NCBI GenBank assembly: GCA_964520375.1
Contig: CAZFNQ010000009.1
Span: 1-21,617 of the forward strand
Direction of reading: 5' to 3'
DNA: 21,617 nt
Source: CAZFNQ01 sp964520375
GTDB taxonomy: Bacteria > Patescibacteriota > Saccharimonadia > Saccharimonadales > JANWIN01
Position numbers and translations under genes: made by a program. Shown here piece by piece: positions 21,599 to 21,617 of the stretch (positions are counted from its first letter, which is position 1; the number at the start of each line of letters is the position of its first letter). The notes under the pieces are model-generated. The model had not been told where the DNA came from. It saw only the letters and a list, made by a program, of their open reading frames with translations, and searched no databases.

Positions 21599-21617
21599 TT
21601 GCTGGGTTACAATAAAG

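Overview
The window (about 21.6 kb) looks like a chromosomal piece of a small-genome bacterium, most plausibly a Patescibacteria/CPR member such as a Saccharibacteria relative. This is an inference from the style of the proteins: an RsmA starting LGQYWLDD, tandem prepilin-like 'QSG[FL]GTV' proteins, a secreted G5/lysozyme-like protein, many short secreted or membrane proteins, and weak or absent Shine-Dalgarno sites. No marker in the window proves it. TAA, TAG and TGA all end genes, so nothing suggests recoding.

Layout. (1) 1-2036, plus: the 3' part of an RpfB/YabE-like cell-wall protein (DUF348-G5-lysozyme-like), a DUF296/PPC protein and rsmA, overlapping by ATGA. This resembles the tatD-rpfB/yabE-ksgA cluster of Gram-positives. 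(2) 2040-5826, minus: a very large secreted protein (dockerin, GH99-like domain, Ig, three FN3, phosphoesterase) and a membrane-anchored cupredoxin-fold protein that lacks copper ligands. (3) 5979-8863, plus and divergent from (2): two cohesin proteins, one with a C-terminal membrane anchor and one with three FN3 modules and a C-terminal dockerin. Regions 2 and 3 together look like a compact cohesin-dockerin surface assembly. (4) 8982-10750: a MarR regulator and an MFS exporter. (5) 10757-15580: a DEAD-box helicase, a peptidoglycan-binding surface protein, typA, a YggT protein and a 49-aa Lmo0937-like protein. (6) 15666-19801: an AT-rich accessory stretch, all on minus, with small membrane proteins, two prepilin-like paralogues, and a gene split by a frameshift at a 9-A run. 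(7) 19781-20246, minus: the tmRNA gene ssrA with promoter, tag frame and terminator. (8) 20285-21598, plus: a GH37 trehalase.

The two most notable signals are the cohesin/dockerin locus and the organisation downstream of ssrA. There, short sequences resembling the end of ssrA plus its terminator recur twice (about 17.65 and 18.15 kb), and a 65-bp leader is duplicated, as if DNA had accreted repeatedly at the tmRNA 3' end. All functions are read by eye from motifs; no search or folding programme was run.
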